Source: Sipunculus nudus (Eukaryota; Annelida; Sipuncula; Golfingiida; Sipunculidae). Taken from it: a stretch of 64,000 bases of DNA. The position numbers and the translations under genes were made by a program. Below, in pieces: positions 23,801 through 39,062 of this stretch. The notes below the pieces were generated by a model. It was not told the DNA's origin. It was given only the letters and a program-made list of their open reading frames with translations, and made no database searches. The stretch spans positions 81,320,643 to 81,384,642 of the forward strand of contig CM049307.1 in assembly GCA_026874595.1 (NCBI GenBank), given 5' to 3'. Positions within the stretch are counted from its first letter, which is position 1. Each line of letters opens with the position of its first letter.

Positions 23801-26800
23801 TTTTGCTGAAATATGCTGGTTTGAACCTACAAGTGAAGGTATACAAGAAAAATATATATTGTATAAATAAGCAATGCATCTTAATTTTTAATCTTGGTAA
23901 ATGAATATGTGTCAACCAATAGTTAAACAGTACAAGGGTCTAAGGCGCCAGTACTAGTAAAATTTATATAAAATTTATTCATATACAATAATATTATTTT
24001 TTATACAATAAAATGAATATGTAATATATAAAAAAAATAAATAAAAAATGATAGAATATGTATAAAAGGCCATAGTCTTATGTCTTCTGAATCAGGGAAA
24101 GCTCTGAAAATGTAAATATAAATTTGACCTACCAGATACCGCAGATTTTGGTTTTCCATCTTCTGCTCTTCCAGTTGGGTCTTTAATAAGTTGACCTCTT
24201 CTTGTGCCCGTTCACGATCCCTGCGTTCTCTTAGAAAATCCTCCTCATGTATTTTAGACTGTAATGCAATGACAGTAATTTTATTATATTTCAACCGTTT
24301 ATAGATATTCTGCAGATTCTTTTAACAAAAGGAGTGTCATTTAAAGGAGTGACATTTAAGTTTGTCCCCTTAAAAGTTAGTCCCCTTACAAGTTTATCCT
24401 GATAAAAAATATGATAAATATAAAAAAAAACCTACTGAAGGCAAATATTTGGTCAGCATCTCAGGCTATAGATAAGCATTAGTACAATCAATATTTCTTC
24501 ATAATTTTTAAAAAATTTTTATTATTTTTCTTTTTATAAGTTTTCTTAAATATTTACAGAAAAAAAATCAATAGTAATGTTACCATATGTGGCTAACTGA
24601 CAGTCAGCTAAGCTTCACAGCAGGCTTTGGAAGTACTGACCTGTTGTTTGAGGACCTGGTTTTCTGTGATCAGCATTGATCTTTCTTCAAAGAAGGGAGA
24701 ATAGTCACTCTGTCTCTGCATCCATGCCTCAGGCTGAACAAATTGGAAAATCAAGAATATCATTATGAAAAACAAGCATATAATGTCAGTTGGAAAGAAA
24801 ACTTGTCAATTGGAAAGAAAACTGAAATTGAGAGAGTGATATACAAACTATAACCCATTTCAATTACATTCAAAATTAAAATTTAATTTTGGAACACTAA
24901 ATAAACCGAAACAGCTCCATGTTCCTGGCATCCAATCAGCATTCTAAGCATTTTCAGGGCATACGTTTATTTTTTGTGAACAACTGGGATTGGGTGCTAC
25001 CTTTCAAGGGTTTGGGTCAGTATCTTTATTTCTGTACTGAGCACTTACATGCAGAGTGAAAACCTGTGTAATGAGGCCACCTGTGAGACTAGCAAATCAT
25101 GGTCTTAATCTGCAGGTGGTCTTATTAAACAGGTCAGTTATAAACACTGTAAATACTTTTGGTTCACACAAAGGTGTTCTCAATAGAGAGGTGGTCCTAT
25201 GTACTAGAAAGATGGTTTCTTAGAAATGTTCCACTCAACACAATTTACACAAAAAATCTTGAACATCAGATTTAAAATTTATCATTTTGTCATTTTTGCA
25301 GAATTCATGAGTTTAATGAACGTTAGCTACTCCTTCAACCTTGGTTTAAATAATTTTGTTTTGAATATATTGTACCAATGTAAGGGTATCCAGTAAATAT
25401 TCTTAAGTTTCTACCTGGTACTGGCGGCTGTCTGAGATCAGCTGTTCCTTCATCCTGACCAGCCTCTGGATCTCCTCCTGGGCCTTGAGTTTTTCCTGTT
25501 CCAGGATGACCCTGCGAGCTTTCTCTTGCTGTGCGACCTCCTCGGCCACTGAGCGAGAACGTCTGTCAACAGCAGACTGCTCATGCATCTCCGCAAGGGA
25601 CAACTACAAAGAATGAACACATGCTTTACAAGCAATTATGAAAAAGGTAGACAGAAAAAATATGTAGCAGAAAAATTGTAGCACATGATTAATCATACAT
25701 TACAATTAGAGCTAAGGGGGGATATTCCAACTGGCTTTGATCAGAGAAGAAAATTGAAAGTCAAGATTGAAAAAAAAAATCACAAAAATAAAAAAACAAA
25801 CCAAGTGTGGCTTAAACTCAATCAGGTAATGAACACAATAGGATACACCTGCCATTTCAATACAACTAGGTGGATATAACTGACAGTTCTTGAGAGATAT
25901 TGCATCAAGTAATAACTGTTCAAGCAGGGACAGAGTTGTTCTGGAATTAATAAAGTTACCAAGATTATGATTGGACGGGGCTCGTACCTGTAGGTTGCTG
26001 ATCTCTGCCTCCAGTTGATGGACTTTTGTCTGCAACTCCTGGATTTGTTCCCGGAGCCTCGATATTTTCTCGGTAGCTTCCTTTTTGGTCTGTTTTAAGT
26101 GCTCATCCCAGCATTTATTAGCTGTCACCAGCTGGAGGAAGACAAGGAAAGTCATTTTAATTCCTGCAAGGCTTGGCTGGCATGGTTTACTTCAATGTAG
26201 TAGGTGTTCAATGCTATGTCTGTATTTCTATATTATGCCATCAACAGACCACAGTCTTAAAATTTTCCTCTTGGCAACCTGCTTGTTCAAAATTAATGCA
26301 AGAACACACAAACTCACCAATGTAAATGTGACAAAAGTTTGTCAATCATAGCATAAGGTAATTAACAAAGGTTTCAGTGAGAATCAGTAGAAAATAACAC
26401 CTACAAACTTAATAAACAGTTACAAAAGACAAAAAAGTTTACAGATTATTTCAAATTTGTATCACTCTTACTAAGGATATGACAAAGAATAATCAATAAG
26501 CACACATTGCTTTCAAAGTTGTGAAGAGGAAAAATTTACATTACAATCATCCAAAACAAGACAACAAAAATCAGTCCTGCAATAGCTCAGTCAGTGATTC
26601 GATTGGATATACAGCAAAGACCTACCTTTTGCATATGATTTCTTAACTTCTCGACCAGACGGTCTTTATCATCCATGTCCTTTAAGCACACTGATGTCGC
26701 GCCGGACTGGAAAAAACACACACTCATTAAAAGGTGTTACAAAATACTGTAATATCATGGTTAAAATATACAGGAACTTTATTCAGTATAATGATGATAT

Positions 26801-28376
26801 ATCTAATGAAGTAGCCAGAAGAGGGTACTTAAGTGCAAGAGGTTATATTAGTTCAAACTAAAATGGGTAATGTTCATGGTAATTATTATTTCCAGTAAAA
26901 CCACTATTGTTTGTCAGCACCACCTGGTGTTTACATTTGGAATCATTCAATGTTTTGCTTCATGTGAGGAGTGAAAAAGGTATTTCCTGGAATTTTCCAG
27001 GAAGATCTCTTAAGGTGCCGCTTTGTTTCAAAGAATTAATTACCTTACCAGTATTTCTAAATTACCGATAGCCCTTGATTCATGGCCAATGTGTCACCAT
27101 AAGGAAAGTTTCATTTATCAAACATGTGAAAATTAGAACTTTGACCTCAAAGATACCAGGCTGGAATTTCATGGTTATAGTTTCATCAAACATGCACACC
27201 CAGTGACCCAGTGATCGAAAACTCAAGTAGGCGACTGACCATGAAATGTTCTTAATAACCTCACTATGTTCTCAAGTCCTCTGCCATCTTGTGGTTAAAC
27301 AACAGTTTATCTTTTTAGGAAAGATTATAAATTACATCAATGTATTAATTGATTATAACTATGCTGTGAATTATATGGTGGTTATTTTTTTCATGGTAAC
27401 CGCCTCCATATTTTAATGCTAACTTATATAATTAACTAAGTGCGTACATATTCAGAATTCAATTTTCATTTCTGATTACATGACAGGGCAGCAGCACACT
27501 CTCATTTTATATTCTTGTGTAAACCAGGCCCAGTGACTACTGCATTGCTGCATCATACCCTAAAGGAACCCCCAAAACATGCACTCGTTTTAGAGCAATA
27601 TGGTGGTTATGATAAATGTATTATTAAATAATGATATATTTTTGTGCCAGAGATATTAAGCTGAGTCATTCTTCATACAGAGCTAACATAGCGACAGCTT
27701 GTCACCCCAAACGTCGATTTTAGATGAACTGGAGACGATGGAATAAGATCTTTTCTATCATTATGTAAAAAATCAAAGTTATCCATCTGAAGTTATAGAC
27801 TATTTCTTGCTCGGTAATGCCCGGTTATGGTCCAAATAACATGTGTAAAACTAGCCAGTAATGGCTAATGCACTGGTCATCATGTCGTCAGCAAACGTGT
27901 CAAGCATTTTCGGTTTCTTCAATATCACATATTTATCATAAACTCTGTTTTGTAACATTAATTATGCTGTTTTTTATAATATATTATATTGATATTTTAT
28001 TTCATGTTGTAAAACATGATTATATAATTACTCATCAATATTTTCGCTATTACTGTATTTTTTGTTTGTGGAAACATGAAAAAAAAAATAAAGATTTGTT
28101 AATATTTTAAAAATTACCCTGATAATATCATAGAGAGTTAAACAGATAATTTGACAGAACCACAAAACGTCCAGTAAATGTTTTAACAAGGGTGTTTCGA
28201 ACAAAATATTTTATTTATCATGTATCAATTGAAAAACCTTTTCCTCTTCCATTGACCAAAAGATTTAATCATGATTATGAATCTCTTAAACTCTTATCTA
28301 TTATGTAATACTTTTTATGCCAAATTATATTTTACATTTCATGGTCAGGTTGCACACATTTATATATATATGTATG

Positions 28377-28416
<40 letters not shown>

Positions 28417-30712
28417 TCACATTGCAATGTGATATTTTCCCCTATATATATACCTGCTGTAAATGGAACCTGTTTCAATTCATGTTTTGAAATTTTGCCA
28501 AAATAGCATAATATACATGATGCTTTACAAAAATTTGTTTGCTACTGATTTCATCAGACGTATCCTGCAAAATTAAAAATAACCACAAGCATTAACAATA
28601 CCTTGACAGAAAAAAATACACAATGCATGTGTAAATAGATATGATCCCGATTGTAACATTTTACCATCATATAAAAAACAATAGTTTCTGTTTTTGCAGA
28701 ACGATTCAATATATAATCGATATTTTTTATGCAGTTAGGCACAATATTCATCAAATTAATGTTCTGAAAATTTGCAAAACCACAGGACACAAACATTTAT
28801 ATACTTTATATATATATATATATTTGTAAAATACGTCAACTAAAAAATCAATAAAACATCAAACAAAACATTTTGCATAGCCAAAAAAAGTTCATTAAAT
28901 GTTTAAAAATAAATTGTTACAGATCAAATGTTATAGATATAAAAAAATCTGTTTATTTGTAGAACCTGATACCAGCAACTATTAAGTCCGGAGAGAAGGG
29001 GGTCCGAAAGCGCACGGTACTTCTGTATCGAGAATTCCGATTATAGTCCGGTTAATTTTGTTTCTGAGCATAAAAATATGAATCAAATAAAAATAGTGAG
29101 TATACACGGAATATTCAGATGCATATATTTTTATATAAAGATAAAAAATTTCTATACAGCAGAAGTAGAATGGGAATAATTAATATTTGTAATTGAAATA
29201 TTTATCTTAGCGGTAAATATCTAACTTGATTTATCAATCCGGTTTGGTTCCATTATTGCATGGTGTCATCATTTTTATGTGGAATTTAAAGGAATGAATC
29301 ATAAAGATGAGCAACAGGTTCAATAAAAATGCCTATATCCCGTAGCATCTTTAAAACACCAGGTCACCTCTAGACAGACTTTTACTTGAAGCCCCAGATG
29401 TCTTACGTGTCGATAAAGATTCTATATGGTTATTTATTAAAGATTTTACATTCAAAATTGTAATTTCTGATCGAGATCCTTGTAATCGTATACAGTTATC
29501 CGAAGTTGAAGGGAGCACATTCTGTTTACATGCCCTTATCATGCACATATTATAACGTATGAGAGTGAAATCAGTTGCAAATATACTTTAAAATATTATT
29601 AAATATCCATTTATTTGGAGTTGAAATGTGATGTTGAAACATCAGGAGTGAATTTTAATATATAAATATCAAGATTGAAAAAGTTTGAAAGAAAGAGTTA
29701 AAACTTGAAAAAGAATTGATTTTAGTTTTTAAAAAAATTATTTGCTTAAATATACAAATCGATAAGATTTTATAATCACACATGTATTAGTATGTTATAT
29801 ATTACCTGGACTGTTGTATCCCTTTTCTAAGATATATTTTAACTTTTTTTTAAATATCGTAGAACTCTGACATATTGAAGGACATTTCGTTTTGTATTTG
29901 ATACATGTATGTTTTTTCTAGCGATGACCTACTGGGATATATTGAATTTTTATATTTGTTCAACGTATGGAAAATATATTACTGTTTTTATTTTGAATGA
30001 CATCGTAATTTATAACTGTATTTTTAATGCCGTATTAGGGTTTATTATACCATATTTATTATTCAGTGGTGCATCCATAGAGGGCGCAAGCATAACACCG
30101 AGGAATCCCCATCCCCCCCCCCCCCCCCCCCCCCCCCATCGCAGTACCGTGTGAGTCATACACGGTCTCCCCACAGAGCTCAGCTCGGGTTGGGATCGAC
30201 CGTGAAAAATCTCACGGCTCCTCGGCTGATACTCAGACTCGCGCACTGTGCTGTCCGAGTCTGCATGTGCGCTCTCAGATCACAAAATTCGGTAAAATGC
30301 TAAGATTGTCATAAGACTTTAACATATCAATTATTTTACAACGATTACTACATTTAAATACTAGTAGTGACATTTTGCAAGTTATAAATGTATAGACGCG
30401 CATTTCATCATTGACATTAACATTTGAATATTTGGACTTTCCAATTTATACCGTAATGTTATAGAAATATAAATATTAAAGCCCAACAACCTGAAGTTTG
30501 AATACATTGTTCCAATACATGTAGGAGTAAAGTTGCGGAACAGAAAATCTTCATACTCTTTCGTTTAAGGTGCCTCAAAATGTCCTCTTTACATTGCATA
30601 TTTTAAAAATTTATCCCTTCCCATACCATCCCCATGTTAATATAAATAATTTTCACAAAACATAGCTCTAGATAGGGTGAAATATATTAAGTGAAAATAC
30701 CATCACATATAT

Positions 30713-30762
<50 letters not shown>

Positions 30763-33448
30763 TATATATATATTTATATTAAATTTACAAATAAAAAAAT
30801 TAAGAACTTATAGTTTTTCCGATTATGTATCATGTTTTGTGTTATTCACGCATTTAAAGCAGAATCATGCATAAGCAATTTTAATATATGCATGCAACTA
30901 TAATTATAATGAAACTGCATTTGGGCTGTGGCTCTTAACTGACCACAAGTTAACCAGTGCGTCTCTGTGACTTCCGAGTTATACACATTGGATAACATCC
31001 CAGCACTTCTGACTGACTTCCGAGATTGCTTCCGAGCACAAAATCGTCCATAACGTTCAGATTGAAGAATGGATAACTATCATTCTTTACAGAATGATAA
31101 TAAAGATCTTATTCTATCGGGGAAAAAACAAAACGGTATTGAAGCGTTAGCATTTTGTATATGCTTTAAACTGCATTATTTATAAAACGATTCCTTGGTT
31201 TCCGGCGTCCGGCTTCCGACTTCCAAGTTTTCATATACGACCGCGCCATGACACCTTCACTTTTGAATGCGAAGTACCGCTTCACGTGAATCGGTGCCAC
31301 AGTGATGAAAGAAGGTAATAAATGTAATTATTTTTGTGTAACAACATTTTTTCTTCGATATTAAGCACATATAATACGACTATATAAGGCTGTGATGCCA
31401 AATAATACCAGACAGTAAATATTTTGATCCGACCCTTAGAATGGGCGTTCTGTTGTGACTGCCATCATGACTCCAGGCCCTATCAGTTTATTTCAGAAGG
31501 CCTGAATGTCATGTTGTCATGGCTAGAGCTAACATAGCTACTTCTTCAGCATGAAACACTACAAGAATACATTTATCCATGTACCATAACACATGTAAAG
31601 AAACAAGATACCATAAATAATCCTTCTAAATTTCACTGTCATGCACTGTCACTAGGTGTCACCAGATATTACATTTAAAAACCTTTGACCTCTGACCTTA
31701 TTAGGATCTTGCTGTTGTTTTTCCACAGTGATCCAGCCTTTGGTTTCAGCCTGTTCTACCTGTAGGGAGGGTGGGTCCAACATCTGTGCTCCAGCCTCAG
31801 CCTGTTCAGCGGACCTTTTCCTCTCAAGCTCAAGCTGTTCCACCTTTTTCCTACAATTCAGTCAAAAACTTAAAACAGAAAGGAATATTAACATAACAAC
31901 AACCCAAGATCCAGATCTATCAGTAATTGTGCATTGCCAACAATGTAAAGTTAGAAATTTCTCATGATAGTGAATGGGTGCAAATTAATCATATAATTTA
32001 CCATCAGATGGCAGTGTTGCTGTGTAGCTAAGGTAAATTATACCATGTGGGCCTACCAACTGGGCCTGTCTATTCAAGATGGACAAAAGTGAAAATACAA
32101 ACACAAGTATTTAAACAATGGTATTTAACAGGTAATATGACAGGGAGTGTGTACAATAAAGATTCCAAAAACAGGCGTTTACTGAATTTATTTTGGAAAA
32201 ATCATGTTCTTCTGTAAAATCTAATTTTCATTATAACAAAAAGATGAATTTATATCAGGTGATGAAAAGCTCAGGAGGTCAAGTTTTGAAATATAGCAAT
32301 TAAGATATTACTTAAATACTATTACTAAAATAGTTGAAATAAGTAATTTGAGGGAATCTATTACTGGAATTTACAAGTCGAATCATTTTTATGTCTTTGT
32401 GGACGCTCATTGTGAATTCTGCTAAAAGATGAAAATAAATGAGAATTACCGGAGTATATGGATATGCTCCTTGTGTTTCCGATCCTCTTCCTTCAGTTGA
32501 TCCCGTAACTTCTGGTTATCGCTACCTACTGCTGCTAGATATTTCTAAAAAGGTCAAATCAACATAAGTAAAGCACTTTAAATATTATTATGATAAAATA
32601 AATATATATATATATATATAAAGGTGCAATGCAATTACAGTACTGATGCACTGACCTAGCTTAGCTCCCATTCATAATTAAAACAAACGTAGGTATCTTT
32701 AAATGGTCTTTGGATATGTTTCAAATAAATTCTACAATATACACTATCATTCAGTTTTCTTCATCTTTCATTAAAAAACAGTGCCCCCTGCAAGTCAGTG
32801 TGCCCATCAAATATGACATTTCCCAAATAAAAAAAAAAATTAACCTGTTTCTTACTTTTTGAACAAAATTAAAAATATTAAATTAATTAAATTTTCAATA
32901 AAATGTTTAAAAAATACATTGAACAAAAGGTTTAAGATTCATGCATAACCTGTGTTTGCTTTGTGTAATCATGAGAATGGTATACAAGCTGTTAAGTAAG
33001 TGACTTACCTTTTGCAGACGGAATTGTTTCATAATTGTTTGTATGTTGTGTTCTGCTCCCAGCAAATGGGCCTCAAATTCCTCTGGGTTGATCGCAGGTT
33101 GAATCAGAGGTGAACTCTCCTGGATAAGAGGTAAAAATATCAAATTAGCCTATGATTTCTAAAAGGAATTTTGGCAATTTGCCAAATTACACAACACCTC
33201 ACAATTCCTTCAAGTGTGTAAGTTTATTTATATGACCATTTGTTTCACTGGATGACATTCACTTACTCATAAATCCAGCTCCAAGTTTCTTATGTCAACC
33301 ACAAGTTTAATTTAATTGACTGACTTTCATTATGCCATCCCATGCAAACTTAGTATTGTAATGATATGGATGCTTACATACATATTGGAACTGCATTGGT
33401 TTGTTTCATCAAAGTAACCCTACTGATGCATTTGCATATATATATATA

Positions 33449-33536
<88 letters not shown>

Positions 33537-36500
33537 TACACTCTACTAATAGAGGGACAGACAGTCCAAAATAAATATAGTTACATTTTTTTAATTCTCT
33601 TCCAACTCTAGAATTCATTATAGATATGACCAACTTGACAAGTTCTTTCTTGTTTTTATTGAAAGGCATTTATTTTTCATGATGAATAAAAATATTATAT
33701 TAAAATTTACCTGTGACTGGGGCTTTTCCTGAGGACTTAGGGTAAGGTTGGACTTGGTTATGTTATTTTCCTTGGCAGGGCTTTTCACAGCTGCTCCAAT
33801 GTGAACAAAACTTGTCTCAGGTGACGAGTTCCACGTTTTTTCCTGATCTAATGAACTCTTTTCCCTGTTGGGGTAGGATAAATTGTCTGAGGATTTTGGT
33901 AAGCACATTTCCTGTGTAGGGGAAATGGGGGCTGGTTTAGGGTCTCCAGATGCAGTGTTGCTAGGAGACTTTTCCCACGATGACGTGAGTGATGCATCCT
34001 TGCTGTTCTGTCCGACCAACGTCCGTGCACTTCGGCTCCGAGCAACACAATGTGGGTCCAATGTTTTATCATCTGCTTGGAGGTTACTGATTTTTTCTAT
34101 ACTACCATCATCAGGATTCAGCACAGAATTTTTATCTTGTGCATCCTTACCAGATGCAGCTATCATACTTCCTATAGAAAACTCACTCCGCACTGATGAA
34201 ATGCTGGGGGACTTAATAACATCGTATCCTTTCTGAGTTGGACTTCTCAGTGAGTCATCATCTGTGTGAGTCCCTGACGCAGTATTGGTCATACCCCCAC
34301 CGGGGTCAGGCTGCGGAGAGTTCGAGGTCATTGAATTGTTTATAGAAGGGTGTCTCTGCAAAAGTTAAAATCATTCAGTTTTTAATTTTTATGTGAATGT
34401 TCTGATTAAACTTTCTCAATTTACATTATTTCTAACCTGAAAATGCACAACTTACTGTTTCTGTATATTTTTATGGTAAGATAACAATCTTAAAACCTTA
34501 ACACTTGGTTTTAATTTTTGCAGTCATGCATGGACACATTTTTCTGGTTTAAATATAAAATAAAAAAAGTTTTGACTTTAAAGTTTAGTGAAAAAAAAAT
34601 TTAGGATTTCTGTGGTTTAAATCTTAAAAAATATATCAATTCTTTAAAGCAAAGATGAGTCCAAGAAGAAAATGAATTTGAGCATTACATACATTCCAAG
34701 TTGACCATATTTTCATGTTCATATCAATTGCCTGATGCACCTAAGGAGTCCTAGAAACTGAATAAATACTATAGATATAAGAACCATGTTGGATTTCCCT
34801 GTGATGTTTCACGGTAGGAACCTAAAGTATTACTTCCTGGCAGGTGTAAAGGAAAAAGGAAACTCTGAGAAATATTTTGGCGAAAACTATTTCAGAACCA
34901 TAACCTTGTAATATAAAGGCCCAGTAGTTTTACAAACAGGAGATTGGAAAGTTGTTTGATCAGTACTTATTAAAATTTAAAATAGTGTTGCAGGTATAAG
35001 GTTTGCACACCCCTCCTCCCCCCCCCACAAATGGCCACAATGTAAGATTGAAAACCTGCCTTCACAATCACAATAGATATTCTTTCAAATTTTTATAAAA
35101 AAAGTTATCAATTTAATTTTCTTAGAAAAGTAGTAGTTCTAGAGTGGTTTACCTAACAAAATCTGTAACTTTTTAGATTGCCTAATAACAAGTGATCAAT
35201 ACTTTCATTATCAGGAATAATAATCTAATAGATTGACTAGTTAAAACTTTCAATATCAATAATAATATTCTTATACATTAAAGTGGGTAATATTTTACAG
35301 AATGCAGAACAGAAATGAACATAAAACCACAGAAATTTTGTGATTTTCAGAAGAATAAATCCAACAAATGTGTCGTCATTTCATCTGAGAATTTTTACGC
35401 CCCATAACTTAAACAAATAATATACACAAAAGCACTGGAAAAGATAAAATCTGAGACACTTCCTGGAACTGATATCCCATTTTCCTTTATTATCTGTTTT
35501 GTCCCCCATCCTTATTGTTCTCTATTGTCCCTGTACAGGAACATCAAAGGTGTCACAGAGTTTATCAGGATCTTGGCATTTCCTAGGGTCATATTAAGGG
35601 GGAAGTTAGGAATGGTCTGTATCCTATTCAACTAGAACAAAGTACTATGCTCAAAAAGTCCTCTGTGAGTCAACACAGATGACATGACACACAATTACAG
35701 GATTTGTTTACCTATCCTTGTATCAATAAAAGAGATAAATGTTGAACACAGTGACAGAGGTTAGGTTAAACATTACAAAATTATAAACTTAGACAAATTT
35801 GAAGGTCAACATAAGCATATACTGTGGAACCTGTCTGAAAGACCACTTGTCTAATAAGACCACCTGTGAATGAAGACCACTCTCTGTCTGCCCCACAGCT
35901 GGTCTTATTACACAGGTTCACTGTATTTAATCAGACATTTTTAAGTCTTTTCACTTTGTTGTGATTAGACATGAATCATTAATTTAATTAATTTCAGTAT
36001 ATATGATAATATAAAATGTTTTAATGAATGGCATAACTGATAACAGTTATACCCATGATGAAGCTCACATTTCAAACTGTGGTTATCTTTCTGGAAATCC
36101 CAATATAACTGACACTCAAATGTAACATTTAGCCTGCTTCTTCAAGCATTGATGTCAGTTACTGTTACACTAACACATATTTACATGTAACAATCATATC
36201 TGATTGGACATTTTCCAAATTCAGTGCTTGACATTTACAACAGATAAATGAAAAGTGTGTTTCCGTCAAAGACTCATTCTGTCAGGTCTGCTAGTGAAAC
36301 AATGCTTGTCCCAAATATGATTATATAATTGTTTACATGAACATTCAGTATTAAGTCTTAATTTTAATGTCAGTGTATAATAAAATAAAATGACTATTAT
36401 CTCATCACCCCATCAAAAAAGATTATGTTTTCACTTCTGTCTATTATCAGTTTGTTTGTCTGTTCGCAGGATTATGCAAACAATGCTGCATTAATTTTCA

Positions 36501-38994
36501 ATTTTTTCTGCTGTGTACATAGTGCTATTCTACCTGAAGTTGCAATTACAGTTAAAAACCCTTGCTGATGTAGTTATATTCACAACTAACAGATGATAAA
36601 GAAGACATACAATTAAACATGGGTAAAACCATAACCTCCTATGGATGAGGTAACAGGACTGGACTAACCTGTGTTGTCAGATGTGACTGTGTTGACCCAC
36701 TCTGTCCGGGGGAAGCCAGCGTATTTTTGCACTGTCCACACAGTTGCTGCTGCAGCATCTTGCTCTCCTTCTCCAGCCTGTGGTTCTTCTCCTTCAAGCA
36801 ATCACCTGACCACAGCAATAAAATCAATTATTTCAACAAACCAACACACCAACCTCTGCTGTCATTATGGAATTTAGTTATTGACCAACAAACTTCATGG
36901 TTAACATAACATAACTATGCAATTTCTTAAATTATGGGATACTTTCTTTTTGGGATGTTTTTGGTATACCATACATATCCTTAAAACTGAATAGACTGGC
37001 ATACCATAGTTGTGCTTAAAAGTAATTTAAATGCCATGAGGCAGGTAACTGATGGTATTTTATTTTTTTTCCCATAGTGAAACCGAAAGAATGAAGATGC
37101 CAACATAAAGGCAGTTTCAATAAACAGGGCAGTGGTTTGATGGGCAAGTATTTGATAACATTTCAATAGACTTTGTGTCTCTGACTCATTCCCATATTTT
37201 TTTTTATATTAAAGATGTCTTTTCCATGAAAGACCATAATACAATGTGTAAAACACCATTTACCTTCTGAAATAATTTCCTCAATTCTTATAAAATGTGA
37301 TATCATTCCCATCTATGTCATACAAAGTGTCATATTTGAATTTAAATTAGGCCAGAAAAAAAAGTTGGTTCTCAAGCATCCCCCACGTCAGTTTTAACCC
37401 CCATCCCCCCCCAACCTAAAAATTTTGATTTTGATTTTCATTGTCAAGTAGATAAAATAATACAATTTTGACAGGATGTCCTCAAGTTGTTATGTAGTGC
37501 TTTTACCTGTTAAGTGAAAAAATTCTGTTATTATCATGCTTTTCTACGGTGGCTCGTATAAGACATGCACAAAATTATTTTTTATCTCGTTCCCACACGA
37601 TAGTATCTCTTGGCCACGCGATAATTATCTCGTTCCCACAAGATAGTATCTCGTTCCCACGCGATAATTATCTCGTTCCCACGCGATAGTATCTCGTGGC
37701 CACGCGATAATTATCTCGTTCCCACGAGAAAGTATCTCGTGGCCACGCGATAATTATCTCGTTCCCACGAGATAGTATCTCGTTCCCACGCGATAATTAT
37801 CTCGTTCCCACGCGATAGTATCTCGTGGCCACGCGATAATTATCTCGTTCCCACGCGTTAGTATCGCAAGGCTAAGCGTTAGTATGCCATGCTATAGCTT
37901 AAGCCCTCATTTGGACAAGAATGTTTGTGGTCTGTATTATATCGAGCGTCGATGCAGCTTAAATTGTTTGTATGTATTTCGTTGTATGTGTGTTTGTGCC
38001 GATTGCTTTGAGGTAAATTTCAGCAGTTTTCATTGTGTTGGTTCACCATTTTATTGCGTTGGTTCAACTAGCCCATTTTTATTTGATCATGGAAAACTGT
38101 ATTGAGTTTGTTTTAGGGTAAGGGTGATATAAACCCTTGTGTCCCAAACATGAATTCAACTGAAACACTTGTTTGTATTTTACCTTCCTAGAAAATCTTA
38201 TTTTTAGGACTAGGGTTGGGGTTATTTAATTTCGGGTATACCGAACAGGGTAAACAACATGTCGGTTTGTGTTATTTCTCAAGGGAGAAGCTATCAGCAA
38301 AAGGTCTCAGCCATGCCACTTCATTATGACTGGGGGAGGGGTTAAGGAGACCTTTTTACGAGAAATTTGCTCATTCTTCCCCTTCGCATTTTTCTTTGTA
38401 CAATAAAACTTCAGTTATGTATTCATAGGCGCCGAAACCGTTGGTTTTTTTTTTTTACCCTACATAATGATGAGTATAAAAACATCCACTCTATTATTAT
38501 TGGGTATTTGCACCCTCACATATATATGTATGTATATATATATATATATCCTCTTCTGCTCAGTACTTGTAGTCCCATATATACAGGGCCGCAGACTCCG
38601 GGATTTGTGGTGAAAAAAGTTGATATTCTGTGTGAAAATGAACCCATTGCCAGACAAATAACAAATAATCTCCCTACAAGGAGGTACTGTTTTACTTAAT
38701 AAGCATTGACCATTAAAATGCACCAGAATGCAGAAGTACAGTTTTTCAAAATTTCAAAAAAACTTGGGAGGGTAAGACCCCCTCCCAACCCCCCCCCCCC
38801 CTCGTATCGGATTACCCCATCAAATCCCCCCCTGCCATTTGTGTCAGGCTACGGCCCTTATTTATAAATATATATATATATATATATATATACATACATA
38901 TATATATATATATAAATAATATACATATAATATATATGTATATATAATATATATATATAATATATATATATACTAGTATATATAATATATATAT

Positions 38995-39062
<68 letters not shown>

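Noticed and set aside
33366-33669. Tyr/Ile-rich frames on both strands
   Set aside because: Translations of the (AT)n microsatellite; the same explanation applies to similar frames at 5.2, 20.7, 38.9, 46.5, 48.3 and 49.1 kb.
33848-34236. Out-of-frame and plus-strand open frames over exon 3
   Set aside because: Shadows of the large TNIP1-like exon, whose own frame joins its neighbours in phase.
37585-37865. Regular direct units that could suggest a CRISPR-like array
   Set aside because: No unique spacers; units are contiguous, partly palindromic and mirrored in the opposite arm of a transposon.
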